29,278 nucleotides of DNA from JBPCQA01 sp050998615 (lineage in GTDB: Bacteria; Actinomycetota; Actinomycetes; Propionibacteriales; Nocardioidaceae): contig JBPCQA010000005.1 of NCBI GenBank assembly GCA_050998615.1, positions 1 through 29,278 of the forward strand, written 5' to 3'. Made by a program: the position numbers and the translations under genes. The notes under the pieces were generated by a model. It worked only from the letters and a program-made list of their open reading frames with translations. It did not search any database and had not been told where the DNA came from. Shown here piece after piece: positions 16,718 to 24,085 of this stretch. The number at the start of each line of letters is the position of its first letter. Within the stretch, counting starts at the first letter, position 1.

Positions 16718-17796
16718 GACGCCGAGGACTCCACCGCAGCCAGCCGCTCGGCCAGGTCAGCGTTGACGCACGCGTCGATGACATCTTGGATGTCGCCTTG
16801 CAGCACCTGGTCCAAGTGGTAGGACTTGTAGCCGACCCGATGGTCGGTGATCCGGTTCTCGGGGTAGTTGTAGGTGCGGATGCGTTCGGACCGATCCACG
16901 GTGCGGATTTGGGACCGGCGCGCATCCGAGGCGTCGGAGTCTGCCTGGTCTTGGGCCAACTGCAGCAGGCGTGACCGCAACACGCGCATGGCCTGGTCAC
17001 GGTTTTGCAGCTGGCTCTTCTGGTTTTGGCATTGCACCACGATGCCGGTCGGGACATGGGTGATCCGCACCGCCGAGTCGGTGGTGTTGACACTTTGTCC
17101 CCCCGGGCCAGATGATCTGAACACGTCGACGCGCAGGTCGTTCTCGTCTACGGTGACGTCGACGGGCTCGGCCTCGGGCATCACCAGCACTCCGGCGGCT
17201 GACGTGTGGATGCGTCCCTGCGACTCGGTAACTGGAACGCGCTGGACGCGGTGCACGCCCCCTTCGAACTTCAACAGCGCAAACGGCGCCTCGCCCGGCT
17301 CCGACGTGCCCTTCGCTTTCACGGCCAGCGTTGCACTCTTGACACCGCCCAGGTCACTAGGCGTGTCGTCGAGCAATTCGGTTTTCCACCCCCGCCGTTC
17401 GGCGTAGCGCAGATACATCCGCAACAAGTCGGCGGCGAACAGCGCGGACTCCTCGCCGCCCTCGCCCGCCTTGATGTCGAGGATCGCGTCCTTGTCGTCG
17501 ATCTCGTCTCGAGGCACGAGTAGTCGCCGCAGCCGTTCCTCGAGCATTGACCGGTGAGCGTCGAGCCGTTCCGCCTCGGCAAAGAACGCGTCGTCCTCGC
17601 TGGACAGCTCCCGCGCGGCTTGGACGTCGTTCACCGTCGACTGCCACTCGGCGTACGTCCGCACCACGGCTGTCAACGCCGCATACCGCTGATTGAGCCG
17701 GCGCGCCATTGTTGGATCCGCGAAGAGATCAGGGTCAGCCAGTCGTCGCTCGAGTTGGGCATGCTCGGCGACCAATCCCTCAACGGCTTCGAACAT
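16714..17796 (-). CDS. prfA: Peptide chain release factor 1
   Basis: A 360-residue class I release factor reading UAA and UAG. The codon-recognition tripeptide PVT (188-190, within VQRVPVTESQGRIHTS) identifies RF1 rather than RF2, and the GGQ of SSGPGGQSVNTTDSAVR (Gln234) enters the peptidyl-transferase centre. The N-terminal coiled domain and the block GEGGEESALFA (111-121) are normal. The start is ATG at 17796 and the length is standard. The leader upstream contains short tandem repeats and the rpmE hairpin. Confidence 0.97.
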   Translation of the reverse strand: MFEAVEGLVAEHAQLERRLADPDLFADPTMARRLNQRYAALTAVVRTYAEWQSTVNDVQAARELSSEDDAFFAEAERLDAHRSMLEERLRRLLVPRDEIDDKDAILDIKAGEGGEESALFAADLLRMYLRYAERRGWKTELLDDTPSDLGGVKSATLAVKAKGTSEPGEAPFALLKFEGGVHRVQRVPVTESQGRIHTSAAGVLVMPEAEPVDVTVDENDLRVDVFRSSGPGGQSVNTTDSAVRITHVPTGIVVQCQNQKSQLQNRDQAMRVLRSRLLQLAQDQADSDASDARRSQIRTVDRSERIRTYNYPENRITDHRVGYKSYHLDQVLQGDIQDVIDACVNADLAERLAAVESSAS

Positions 17797-17822
17797 TTCG
17801 CACCTCTTGTCGGCGGGATTGA

Positions 17823-17876
17823 GTCAGCACAGCCGGCACAGTCAACACAGCCGGCCTAGTCAACAGAGTCAACACA
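17823..17876. repeat. 18-bp degenerate tandem repeat in the prfA leader
   Basis: Units GTCAGCACAGCCGGCACA (17823-17840) and GTCAACACAGCCGGCCTA (17841-17858) are followed by two shorter copies, GTCAACAGA (17859-17867) and GTCAACACA (17868-17876). They end 27 bp upstream of the prfA start and immediately follow the rpmE hairpin. The spacing could give a small operator or an unstable tract. Confidence 0.6.
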
Positions 17877-17881
17877 GCAAT

Positions 17882-17917
17882 GACGCCGGCTCACCGCACG
17901 ATGCGGGAGCCGGCGTC
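17882..17917 (-). terminator. Strong hairpin after rpmE
   Basis: GACGCCGGCTC (17882-17892) and GAGCCGGCGTC (17907-17917) form a perfect 11-bp stem. The 14-base loop contains a further 5-bp stem, CCGCA/TGCGG. It starts eight bases after the rpmE stop. No T-run follows, so it resembles the U-tract-less terminators proposed for actinobacteria, or an RNA 3'-end stabiliser. Confidence 0.65.
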
Positions 17918-17925
17918 GCAGGTTG

Positions 17926-18141
17926 TTACTTGGCGGCCTTCTTTGCGTAACGTGCCTCGAATCGCGCGACCCGTCCACCGGTGTCGAGGATCTTCTGCTT
18001 GCCGGTATAGAACGGGTGGCAGTTGGAGCACACGTCGGCGTGCAGGCTGCCGTTGGTGGCAGTGCTGCGAGTCGTAAACGAGTTGCCGCAGGTGCAGGTC
18101 ACCTGCGTCTCGACGTACGTCGGATGGACATCTTTCTTCAT
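17926..18141 (-). CDS. rpmE: 50S ribosomal protein L31, zinc-binding form
   Basis: A 71-residue L31 that bridges the ribosomal subunits near the 5S rRNA. The four zinc ligands are present as Cys16-x-Cys18 and Cys38-x-x-Cys41 (VTCTCGNSF and VCSNCHPFYTGKQK), so this is the C+ paralogue, replaced by a Cys-less form under zinc starvation in many actinobacteria. The start is ATG at 18141 (MKKDVHPTY) with GAGGA upstream; the longer open frame upstream has no family similarity. It is followed by a strong hairpin and lies downstream of rho. Confidence 0.97.
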   Translation of the reverse strand: MKKDVHPTYVETQVTCTCGNSFTTRSTATNGSLHADVCSNCHPFYTGKQKILDTGGRVARFEARYAKKAAK

Positions 18142-18359
18142 GGAGTCCTCACTCTCAAGGCCGCCGGGTCGCCTGCGGAGCGCAGCCGTGAACCGGAACC
18201 GATTTACAAGTCTGCCATTGACACTTTGATCAACGCGAATCCATGGCGCCACATTCCTGCGCCTGCGTAGCTTGGCCGCCTCCGCCGTGGCGGTTATAAC
18301 GGGCTGGACTGTCGGGCTGGGCTCGGCGCTCACAATCCACTTCTGGTTGAGCTCGGCGG

Positions 18360-20276
18360 TTAGTCTTCGTCGGTGCCGCGGAGACCGGAGGCGGTGGGGG
18401 TGGTTTTGTTGACCTGCATCAGGAACTCGACGTTGCTCTTCGTCTTCCTTAGCTTGTCAAGCAGAAGCTCGAGGGCTTGCTGGCCGTCAAGACCTGACAG
18501 CACGCGACGCAGTTTCCACACGATCTGAAGCTCGTCCCTTGCCATCAGGAGCTCTTCGCGGCGGGTGCCTGATGCGTCGACGTCGATTGCCGGGAAGATG
18601 CGCTTGTCGGCAAACTCGCGACGCAGTCGCAACTCCATGTTGCCGGTGCCCTTGAACTCCTCGAAGATGACCTCGTCCATCTTCGACCCGGTCTCGATCA
18701 GGGCGGTGGCAAGGATCGTCAACGAACCACCATCCTCGATGTTGCGCGCAGCGCCAAAGAACCTCTTCGGCGGGTACAGCGCGGAGGAGTCGACACCACC
18801 CGACAGGATTCGACCACTGGCTGGTGCCGCCAGGTTGTAGGCGCGGCCGAGACGGGTGATGGAGTCCAGCAGTACGACGACGTCATGGCCGAGCTCGACG
18901 AGCCGTTTGGCGCGCTCGATGGCCAACTCGGCGACCGTCGTGTGGTCATCGGCCGGACGATCGAACGTCGAGGCGATGACTTCGCCCTTGACCGCCCGTT
19001 GCATGTCGGTGACTTCTTCGGGTCGCTCGTCGACCAGGACCACCATCAGGTGGCACTCCGGGTTGTTGGTGGTGATCGCATTCGCTATCTGTTGCAGCAC
19101 GATCGTCTTGCCGGCCTTTGACGGGCTCACGATGAGGCCACGCTGTCCCTTGCCTACTGGCGCGACGATATCGATGAGCCGCCCAATGAGCAGGTTCGGC
19201 TCGGTCTCGAGGCGCAACCGGTCGGCGGCGTACAGCGGGGTGAGCTTGGAGAACTCGACCCGGTGCCCGGAGACCTCGGGCTCGGCACCGTTGACTGTAT
19301 CGATGCGGACCATCGGGTTGAACTTCTCGCGACGCTCACCTTCTCGGCCCTGCCGAACCATTCCGGTGATCGCGTCGCCCTTGCGCAGGCCGAACTTGCG
19401 CACCATCGACAGCGATACGTAGACATCGTTGGGACCGGGCAGATATCCGCTGGTCCGCACGAACGCGTAGTTGTCGAGCAGGTCGAGGATCCCCGCCGCA
19501 GGAGTCAACACGTCATCGTCGTTGACCTGCGGATCCGGCTCGTTGGTGTCGCGACGGCGCTCGCTGCTGCGCTCGCTGCTGCGCTCGTTGCCGCGGTCGC
19601 GATACCTGTCGCGACTCCGGCTTCGACGGCGGCTGCTGCGGCTGCTTCCGCTGCTGCGGTTGCTGTCGCTGCCGCGATCGTTGGAGTTGTAGCCGTCACC
19701 ACCGTCGCTGCTTTGCCTGTCGTGCTTCTGGCTCTGGGTGTTCTGGCTCTGGGTGTTCTGGCTCTGGGTGTTCTGAGACTGGGTGTGCTGAGATTGGCCG
19801 CTTTGCGACTGGCCCTGGCTGTCTTGGCCCTGGCTGTCTTGGCCCTGGCTCTGCTTATGACCACGGTCCTGGGCACCGTTTTGGTGCTGGCGGTCACTGG
19901 CCTGGCTCTCCACCCGGCTGTTGTCCCGGACGTCGGCACGGCCGTTGTCTCGCTGGTGCCCGGTGCCAAGCTGGTCGCTGTGCGACGCTGCAGGCTGCTC
20001 GGCGGAAGCGACAGCAGCGGCAGTTGGCCGCGTCGTGGCTGGCGCAATGGCCGAGCGCTGAGATTCACTGGCACGGCCGCCCCCGGATCGTGCGCCGGCA
20101 ATCGCATCGACAAGCGCGCTCTTGCGCATCCCGGCGACGCCTTTGATGCCGAGGCTGCCGGCAAGTTGTTTCAACTCCGGCAAGAGCATTGAGCTGAGGC
20201 CACCGGATTTCGTTGTGGCCGTCTTAGCCGGCGATTCGCCGGTGACAGCGGGGGTGGCTTCGGATGTTTGAGTCAC
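18360..20276 (-). CDS. rho: Transcription termination factor Rho with long low-complexity insert
   Basis: A 638-residue RNA-dependent hexameric helicase that terminates transcription. Residues about 28-62 form the helical Rho N-domain (LLPELKQLAGSLGIKGVAGMRKSALVDAI). Residues about 63-250 are a disordered insert: first Ala/Ser-rich, then Gln/Ser/Asn-rich with repeats of DSQGQ (147-156) and TQSQN (165-184), then Ser/Arg-rich (SRSSRRRSRSRDRYRDRG). The RNA-binding cold-shock fold begins near 254 (DDVLTPAAGILDLLDNYAFVRTSGY). The ATPase has SPSKAGKT (384-391), VVVLLDSITRL and the central-pore region GGVDSSALYPPKRFFGAARN. Actinobacterial Rho proteins commonly carry such an insert, but it is usually Arg/Asp/Gly-rich. 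The start is GTG at 20276 with AAGGA six bases upstream. Confidence 0.97.
   Translation of the reverse strand: MTQTSEATPAVTGESPAKTATTKSGGLSSMLLPELKQLAGSLGIKGVAGMRKSALVDAIAGARSGGGRASESQRSAIAPATTRPTAAAVASAEQPAASHSDQLGTGHQRDNGRADVRDNSRVESQASDRQHQNGAQDRGHKQSQGQDSQGQDSQGQSQSGQSQHTQSQNTQSQNTQSQNTQSQKHDRQSSDGGDGYNSNDRGSDSNRSSGSSRSSRRRSRSRDRYRDRGNERSSERSSERRRDTNEPDPQVNDDDVLTPAAGILDLLDNYAFVRTSGYLPGPNDVYVSLSMVRKFGLRKGDAITGMVRQGREGERREKFNPMVRIDTVNGAEPEVSGHRVEFSKLTPLYAADRLRLETEPNLLIGRLIDIVAPVGKGQRGLIVSPSKAGKTIVLQQIANAITTNNPECHLMVVLVDERPEEVTDMQRAVKGEVIASTFDRPADDHTTVAELAIERAKRLVELGHDVVVLLDSITRLGRAYNLAAPASGRILSGGVDSSALYPPKRFFGAARNIEDGGSLTILATALIETGSKMDEVIFEEFKGTGNMELRLRREFADKRIFPAIDVDASGTRREELLMARDELQIVWKLRRVLSGLDGQQALELLLDKLRKTKSNVEFLMQVNKTTPTASGLRGTDED
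19730..19855. repeat. Two 15-bp minisatellites inside rho
   Basis: GGCTCTGGGTGTTCT occurs three times perfectly at 19730-19774, with a degenerate fourth copy to 19789. GGCCCTGGCTGTCTT occurs twice perfectly at 19811-19840, with a third variant at 19841-19855. On the coding strand these give TQSQN-type and DSQGQ-type repeats. Because the unit is 15 bp, gain or loss of copies changes the insert length without shifting the frame. Confidence 0.9.
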
Positions 20277-20702
20277 GTGAGGTCCTTCCCACGTCTGGTG
20301 CGCAGTCAGATTGCGCCGTGCGATAAAGGTTGTTGCTCCCGCGGTGAAGCAGTTCAGCGTTCAGTTCGGTGTGAGTCAGACCGGTTGGGGGTTAGGCCCC
20401 CGTTTGGATTCAACCCGTCGTGGTCAACCCCGTCGGATAACTCTGCTTGAACCCAACGTCCACTTTGGACCCAACATCCACTTTGGGTCCGAGACGCTAC
20501 CCGATCGGATCTGACCTTCATGCTGGATCCAACACGTTTGAGACACGGGTGGAATGCTCTGAGTCAACAAGAACTGAGCGTTCTCTGCGATCCGCTAGAG
20601 AAGTCGGCTCGTCTGATGAACCGATGCATGGCTGACACTAGCACCTTCTGTCCGCAGTGTCGCGCAGTGTCGCCAACTGGTGCAACGTTGCGGCGTCGAT
20701 GA
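20277..20702. other. Intergenic region upstream of rho, with tandem repeat and hairpin
   Basis: This 426-bp gap lies between the thrB stop and the rho start. It holds an exact-length 18-bp tandem pair at 20451-20486 and a GGGGG-TTAGG-CCCCC hairpin at 20387-20401. Close to the thrB end, GCAGTGTCGC occurs twice (20656-20674). It presumably contains the rho promoter and a long 5' leader. Rho leaders are often sites of autoregulation; I saw no clear promoter hexamers. Small ORFs on both strands here show no recognisable features. Confidence 0.5.
20451..20486. repeat. 18-bp tandem direct repeat in the rho leader
   Basis: ACCCAACGTCCACTTTGG (20451-20468) is followed immediately by ACCCAACATCCACTTTGG (20469-20486), 17 of 18 bases identical. 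GGACCC (20467-20472) and GGGTCC (20485-20490) also pair, so the second unit could fold as a hairpin. It lies about 175 bp upstream of the rho start codon. Confidence 0.75.
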
Positions 20703-21608
20703 TCATTCCCGGCCTGCAACCACGGTGGCTCCGATCGGCTCCACACCGAGTCGCACCCTCGACCAGCCCGAGGGTAACCACTGGTCGGCGTGCAGCTCTA
20801 GGAGCGGCGTACCGAATGCGATCACCGAAGGGCCGGCTCCAGAAACTAGCGCGGGCACGCCCGATGCGCGCAGATCGGCGACGAGCCGCGCCGACTCCGG
20901 CATCTTTGCGGCCCGGTACTCCTGGTGCAGGAAGTCTTCGGTGGCGGCCAACAGCCACTCCGGTGATCGTGACAACGCCTCGACGAGCAGGCCAGCCCGA
21001 GCCACGTTCGCGCTGGCACGGGAGTGAGAGACCTGCGATGGGAGCAGCCCGCGCGCCAGATCGGTGCACATCTGGCCCGGCGGGACGAAGGCAACCGGAC
21101 GCACCTGCGGATGTACGTCGAGCCGAACCGCCCGCGTTCGCCCGCTCTCCACCCAAGAGATCGTGAAGCCGCCGAGAAGGCAGGCGGCCACGTTGTCGCC
21201 GTGCCCCTCGAGTCGGGCCGCTAGATCGAGCACCTGCTCTGCGTCCAGACCGGCGTCGCGGCACAACGCGTTGGCGGCCAGCACCCCGGCCACGATTGCC
21301 GCCGCAGACGACCCAAGGCCACGCCGATGCGGCACTTTGTTGAGGCACGTCAATCGCAGGGGTGGCGGTAGCACCCCAACCTGCTCGAACGTGGCATGCA
21401 TGGCACGTGCGACCAGGTGTGCCAGGTCGACAGGTACCACGCCGGCACCCTCGCCCCGAACGTCGATCTCGAGCCCGGTGCCCCCTGCTTCGGCCGTGAC
21501 CGTGTCGAAGAGACTCAGGCATAGCCCGAAGCTGTCGAACCCAGGTCCTAAGTTCGCGCTTGTCGCGGGCGCGCGAACCGTGACCGGACGTGCGGCAAGG
21601 TCAGCCAT
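20703..21608 (-). CDS. thrB: Homoserine kinase
   Basis: A 301-residue GHMP kinase phosphorylating L-homoserine, the fourth step from aspartate to threonine. APATSANLGPGFDSFGL near the N-terminus (13-29) and the ATP-binding VPHRRGLGSSAAAIV (92-106) are the family signatures. The C-terminal glycine motif reads VSGAGPSVIAF. The ATG at 21608 overlaps the thrC stop by eight bases. It is the last gene of hom-thrC-thrB, and no obvious terminator follows before the rho leader. Confidence 0.96.
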   Translation of the reverse strand: MADLAARPVTVRAPATSANLGPGFDSFGLCLSLFDTVTAEAGGTGLEIDVRGEGAGVVPVDLAHLVARAMHATFEQVGVLPPPLRLTCLNKVPHRRGLGSSAAAIVAGVLAANALCRDAGLDAEQVLDLAARLEGHGDNVAACLLGGFTISWVESGRTRAVRLDVHPQVRPVAFVPPGQMCTDLARGLLPSQVSHSRASANVARAGLLVEALSRSPEWLLAATEDFLHQEYRAAKMPESARLVADLRASGVPALVSGAGPSVIAFGTPLLELHADQWLPSGWSRVRLGVEPIGATVVAGRE

Positions 21609-22683
21609 CGCACAGGCCAGCCGCGGAAACGACTGCGTCGACGTCTGCGTCGATCACGCAATCGGGCGACTCTCCCCGGAAGTCCATAGCCGTCTCGACG
21701 TCCTTGAGCCCATGGCCGGTGACCGTGACGGTGATGGTCTGCCCCGCGTCGACTAGGCCGGCCTGGTGCCGAACGACCAGCCCAGCGACTCCGGCCGCCG
21801 ACGCCGGCTCCACAAAGACACCGTCCAAGGCGGCCAGGTCTCGTTGAGCGGCGAGGATCTGACGATCAGTCACGGCTTCGATCACTCCGCCAGAAGCGTC
21901 CCTGGCTGCCTCCGCCAGCACCCAGGAAGCTGGATTGCCAATCCGGATCGCGGAGGCGACAGTGTCGGGGAGCGTGACGATGCGCCCCGACACGAGCGGA
22001 GCGGCCCCCGCGGCCTGGAAGCCCCACAAGGCTGGTGTCTTCACGGCGCGCCCCGTCTCGACGTACTGGCAGAAACCCTTCCAGTACGACGCGATGTTGC
22101 CGGCATTGCCCACCGGGAGCACGTGGATGTCCGGAGCTTCGCCTAGGAAGTCGACGAGCTCGAAGGCTGCCGTCTTTTGGCCCTCCAGGCGCATCGGGTT
22201 GACCGAATTGACCAACTCCACCGGATGATCCTTGGCCACTGACCGCGCAAGCTGCAGGCAGTCGTCGAAACCCCCTCGGACATGGACGATGCGGGCTTCG
22301 TGCACAACCGCCTGAGCCAGCTTGCCATGTGCGATTCGGGCGTGTGGCACCAGCACAAGAGACTTGAGTTGCCCTCGACTCGCATAGGCTGCCATCGACG
22401 CTGAGGTGTTGCCTGTCGATGCGCATACGACGGCTTTTGCGCCCACCTCGACGGCGTGCGAAACCGCCATCGTCATGCCCCGATCCTTGAACGAGCCGGT
22501 CGGATTGTTGGCCTCGACCTTGAGCCAAACTGTGCACTTCGTCAACTTTGACAACCATCCGGACTCCACGAGCGGGGTGCCGCCTTCCCCAAGCGTGACG
22601 ACTGGCGTGTTGCGGCTGACCGGCAACAGCTTCCGGTATTCCTCGATCACGCCTCGCCATTGGTGAGTTGCAGCGGGAGTCAC
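21601..22683 (-). CDS. thrC: Threonine synthase
   Basis: A 360-residue PLP enzyme converting O-phosphohomoserine to threonine. The PLP lysine is Lys66 in NNPTGSFKDRGM, the phosphate-binding loop is VGNAGNIASYW, and STGNTSASMAAYA contacts the cofactor. This is the shorter bacterial class with GGTPLVES near residues 35-42. The start is GTG at 22683, overlapping the hom TGA by four bases (GTGA). It is intact and of normal length. Confidence 0.97.
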   Translation of the reverse strand: MTPAATHQWRGVIEEYRKLLPVSRNTPVVTLGEGGTPLVESGWLSKLTKCTVWLKVEANNPTGSFKDRGMTMAVSHAVEVGAKAVVCASTGNTSASMAAYASRGQLKSLVLVPHARIAHGKLAQAVVHEARIVHVRGGFDDCLQLARSVAKDHPVELVNSVNPMRLEGQKTAAFELVDFLGEAPDIHVLPVGNAGNIASYWKGFCQYVETGRAVKTPALWGFQAAGAAPLVSGRIVTLPDTVASAIRIGNPASWVLAEAARDASGGVIEAVTDRQILAAQRDLAALDGVFVEPASAAGVAGLVVRHQAGLVDAGQTITVTVTGHGLKDVETAMDFRGESPDCVIDADVDAVVSAAGLCDG

Positions 22684-23978
22684 TGCGGCACTCCCTCGAC
22701 ACGCAGCACCGAGGTGACGTCTCGCACACTGTGCACGGTGCGAAGATCAGCGACCGTCTCGGCCAGCGCGGCGTCCGTCGCCAAGTGCGTGACCACGACC
22801 AGTCGAGCCTCGTCGCCATGGCCCTCCTGGCGGACGGTCTGGATCGACACATTGCGGGCGGCAAACAGCTTCGCCACCTCGGCCAGCACCCCCGGCTGGT
22901 CGGCAACCTCCATCGCCACGTGATAGCGCGTCACCGTTTCACCGACCGGCGCGATCTCACATCGGGCGTAGGCCGATTCGCCCGCCCCCGTCACGCCTAT
23001 CCTTCGATTGCGGACCACCGTCACCAGGTCACCCATCACCGCACTGGCCGTCGGTGCGCCCCCGGCGCCGGGTCCGTAGAACATCAGCTCGCCAGCGGCA
23101 TCGCTTTCTACGAACACCGCGTTGAAGGCGCCGCGAACACCAGCCAACGGATGAGATCGAGGCAGCATTGCCGGATGCACTCGCACCGATACCGTGCTGC
23201 GCTGGTCACCGTCGCTTCGAACGCAGATCGCCAACGGCTTGATGACAAAGCCCATCGCGGCAGCCGACGCCACGTCGAGCGCGCTGATGTCGGCAATCCC
23301 CTCGCGGTGTACGTCGGCGGTGGTGATCCTGGTGTGAAACGCGAGGCCGGCGAGAATCGCCGCCTTCGCGGCCGCATCGAAGCCGTCGATATCGGCGGTC
23401 GGGTCGGCCTCGGCGTAGCCAAGAGACTGCGCTTGCTCCAGAGCCGCGTCGAATCTGCTACCCATGTCCATCTGGTCGAGGATGTAGTTGCTCGTGCCGT
23501 TGACGATGCCCAACACCCGGTGCACCACATCTCCGGCCAGCGACTCTCGCATCGGCCGGATGATCGGAATCGCGCCACCCACTGCGGCTTCGAAGTAGAT
23601 GTCGCGTTCGGCCTTGGCGGCCGCCTCGAAAATCGTGGCACCGTCCTCGGCGAGCAGCGCCTTGTTGGCGGTGACCACAGAGGCGCCGGACTCCAAGGCC
23701 GCGAGGAGCAAGGACCTGGCTGGCTCGATGCCACCGATCACCTCGATGACGACGTCGACATCTTCGCGTGTGACGAGGGCCTCGGCGTCGGCGGTGAAGA
23801 TGCTCCGCGGCAGGTCGACATCGCGACGTCGGTCGAGTCGACGCACGGCGACGCCCACGAGTTCCAACGGGCCCCCGCAACGCGCCTCCAGATCAACGCG
23901 GTGCTGGGCCAACAATGTGGCCACTGCGCTGCCGACCACGCCGCATCCCAGCAGCGCGATCCGAACTGGTTGAGTCAC
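22680..23978 (-). CDS. hom: Homoserine dehydrogenase with ACT domain
   Basis: A 432-residue NAD(P)H-dependent enzyme reducing aspartate semialdehyde to homoserine. The nucleotide loop is LLGCGVVGSAVA (9-20), ANKALLA (104-110) and NGTSNYILDQM (160-170) line the active site, and the catalytic Lys is in DGFDAAAKAAILAG (Lys205). A C-terminal ACT domain (about 352-425, beginning YHVAMEVADQPGVLAEVAKL) implies threonine feedback, as in other actinobacteria. The only sensible start is GTG at 23978, with no ribosome site upstream. It overlaps the stop of a 36-codon ORF by GTGA, so translation may depend on coupling. lysA, which usually precedes hom, is missing. Confidence 0.96.
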   Translation of the reverse strand: MTQPVRIALLGCGVVGSAVATLLAQHRVDLEARCGGPLELVGVAVRRLDRRRDVDLPRSIFTADAEALVTREDVDVVIEVIGGIEPARSLLLAALESGASVVTANKALLAEDGATIFEAAAKAERDIYFEAAVGGAIPIIRPMRESLAGDVVHRVLGIVNGTSNYILDQMDMGSRFDAALEQAQSLGYAEADPTADIDGFDAAAKAAILAGLAFHTRITTADVHREGIADISALDVASAAAMGFVIKPLAICVRSDGDQRSTVSVRVHPAMLPRSHPLAGVRGAFNAVFVESDAAGELMFYGPGAGGAPTASAVMGDLVTVVRNRRIGVTGAGESAYARCEIAPVGETVTRYHVAMEVADQPGVLAEVAKLFAARNVSIQTVRQEGHGDEARLVVVTHLATDAALAETVADLRTVHSVRDVTSVLRVEGVPQ

Positions 23979-24085
23979 GTTGCGCGCACCAGCGCCGACA
24001 CTTTCCTCGTCAGCCGACGAGCCCGCCGGACCGGGCTTATATTTGCCACGCGGAACAACACCGCCCGCGCCGCGCTGGCGCCCAT
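23975..24085 (-). CDS. 36-codon ORF bridging argS and hom
   Basis: This ATG ORF begins inside the argS stop (TGATG, shared A at 24085) and ends in a TGA that overlaps the hom GTG start (GTGA). The predicted peptide is short and basic (MGASAARAVLFRV... ending SALVRAT, with RRARR near the middle). I recognise no family, and it does not resemble either end of LysA. It fills exactly the place where diaminopimelate decarboxylase normally lies. Both overlaps and the lack of a ribosome site before hom suggest it may serve to carry ribosomes from argS into hom. It could equally be chance. Confidence 0.35.
   Translation of the reverse strand: MGASAARAVLFRVANISPVRRARRLTRKVSALVRAT

Noticed and set aside
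19730..19855. Regularly spaced repeats suggestive of a CRISPR array
   Set aside because: Units are 15 bp, contiguous without spacers and in frame within rho, so they are a coding minisatellite.
19263..20192. A 309-codon plus-strand ORF rich in Ala/Val/Leu, looking membrane-like
   Set aside because: It is the antisense of the Gln/Ser/Asn-rich Rho insert; hydrophobicity arises from complementing CAG/AGC/AAC-type codons.
23979..24084. Remnant of lysA
   Set aside because: Neither frame of this short stretch resembles the start or end of diaminopimelate decarboxylase.
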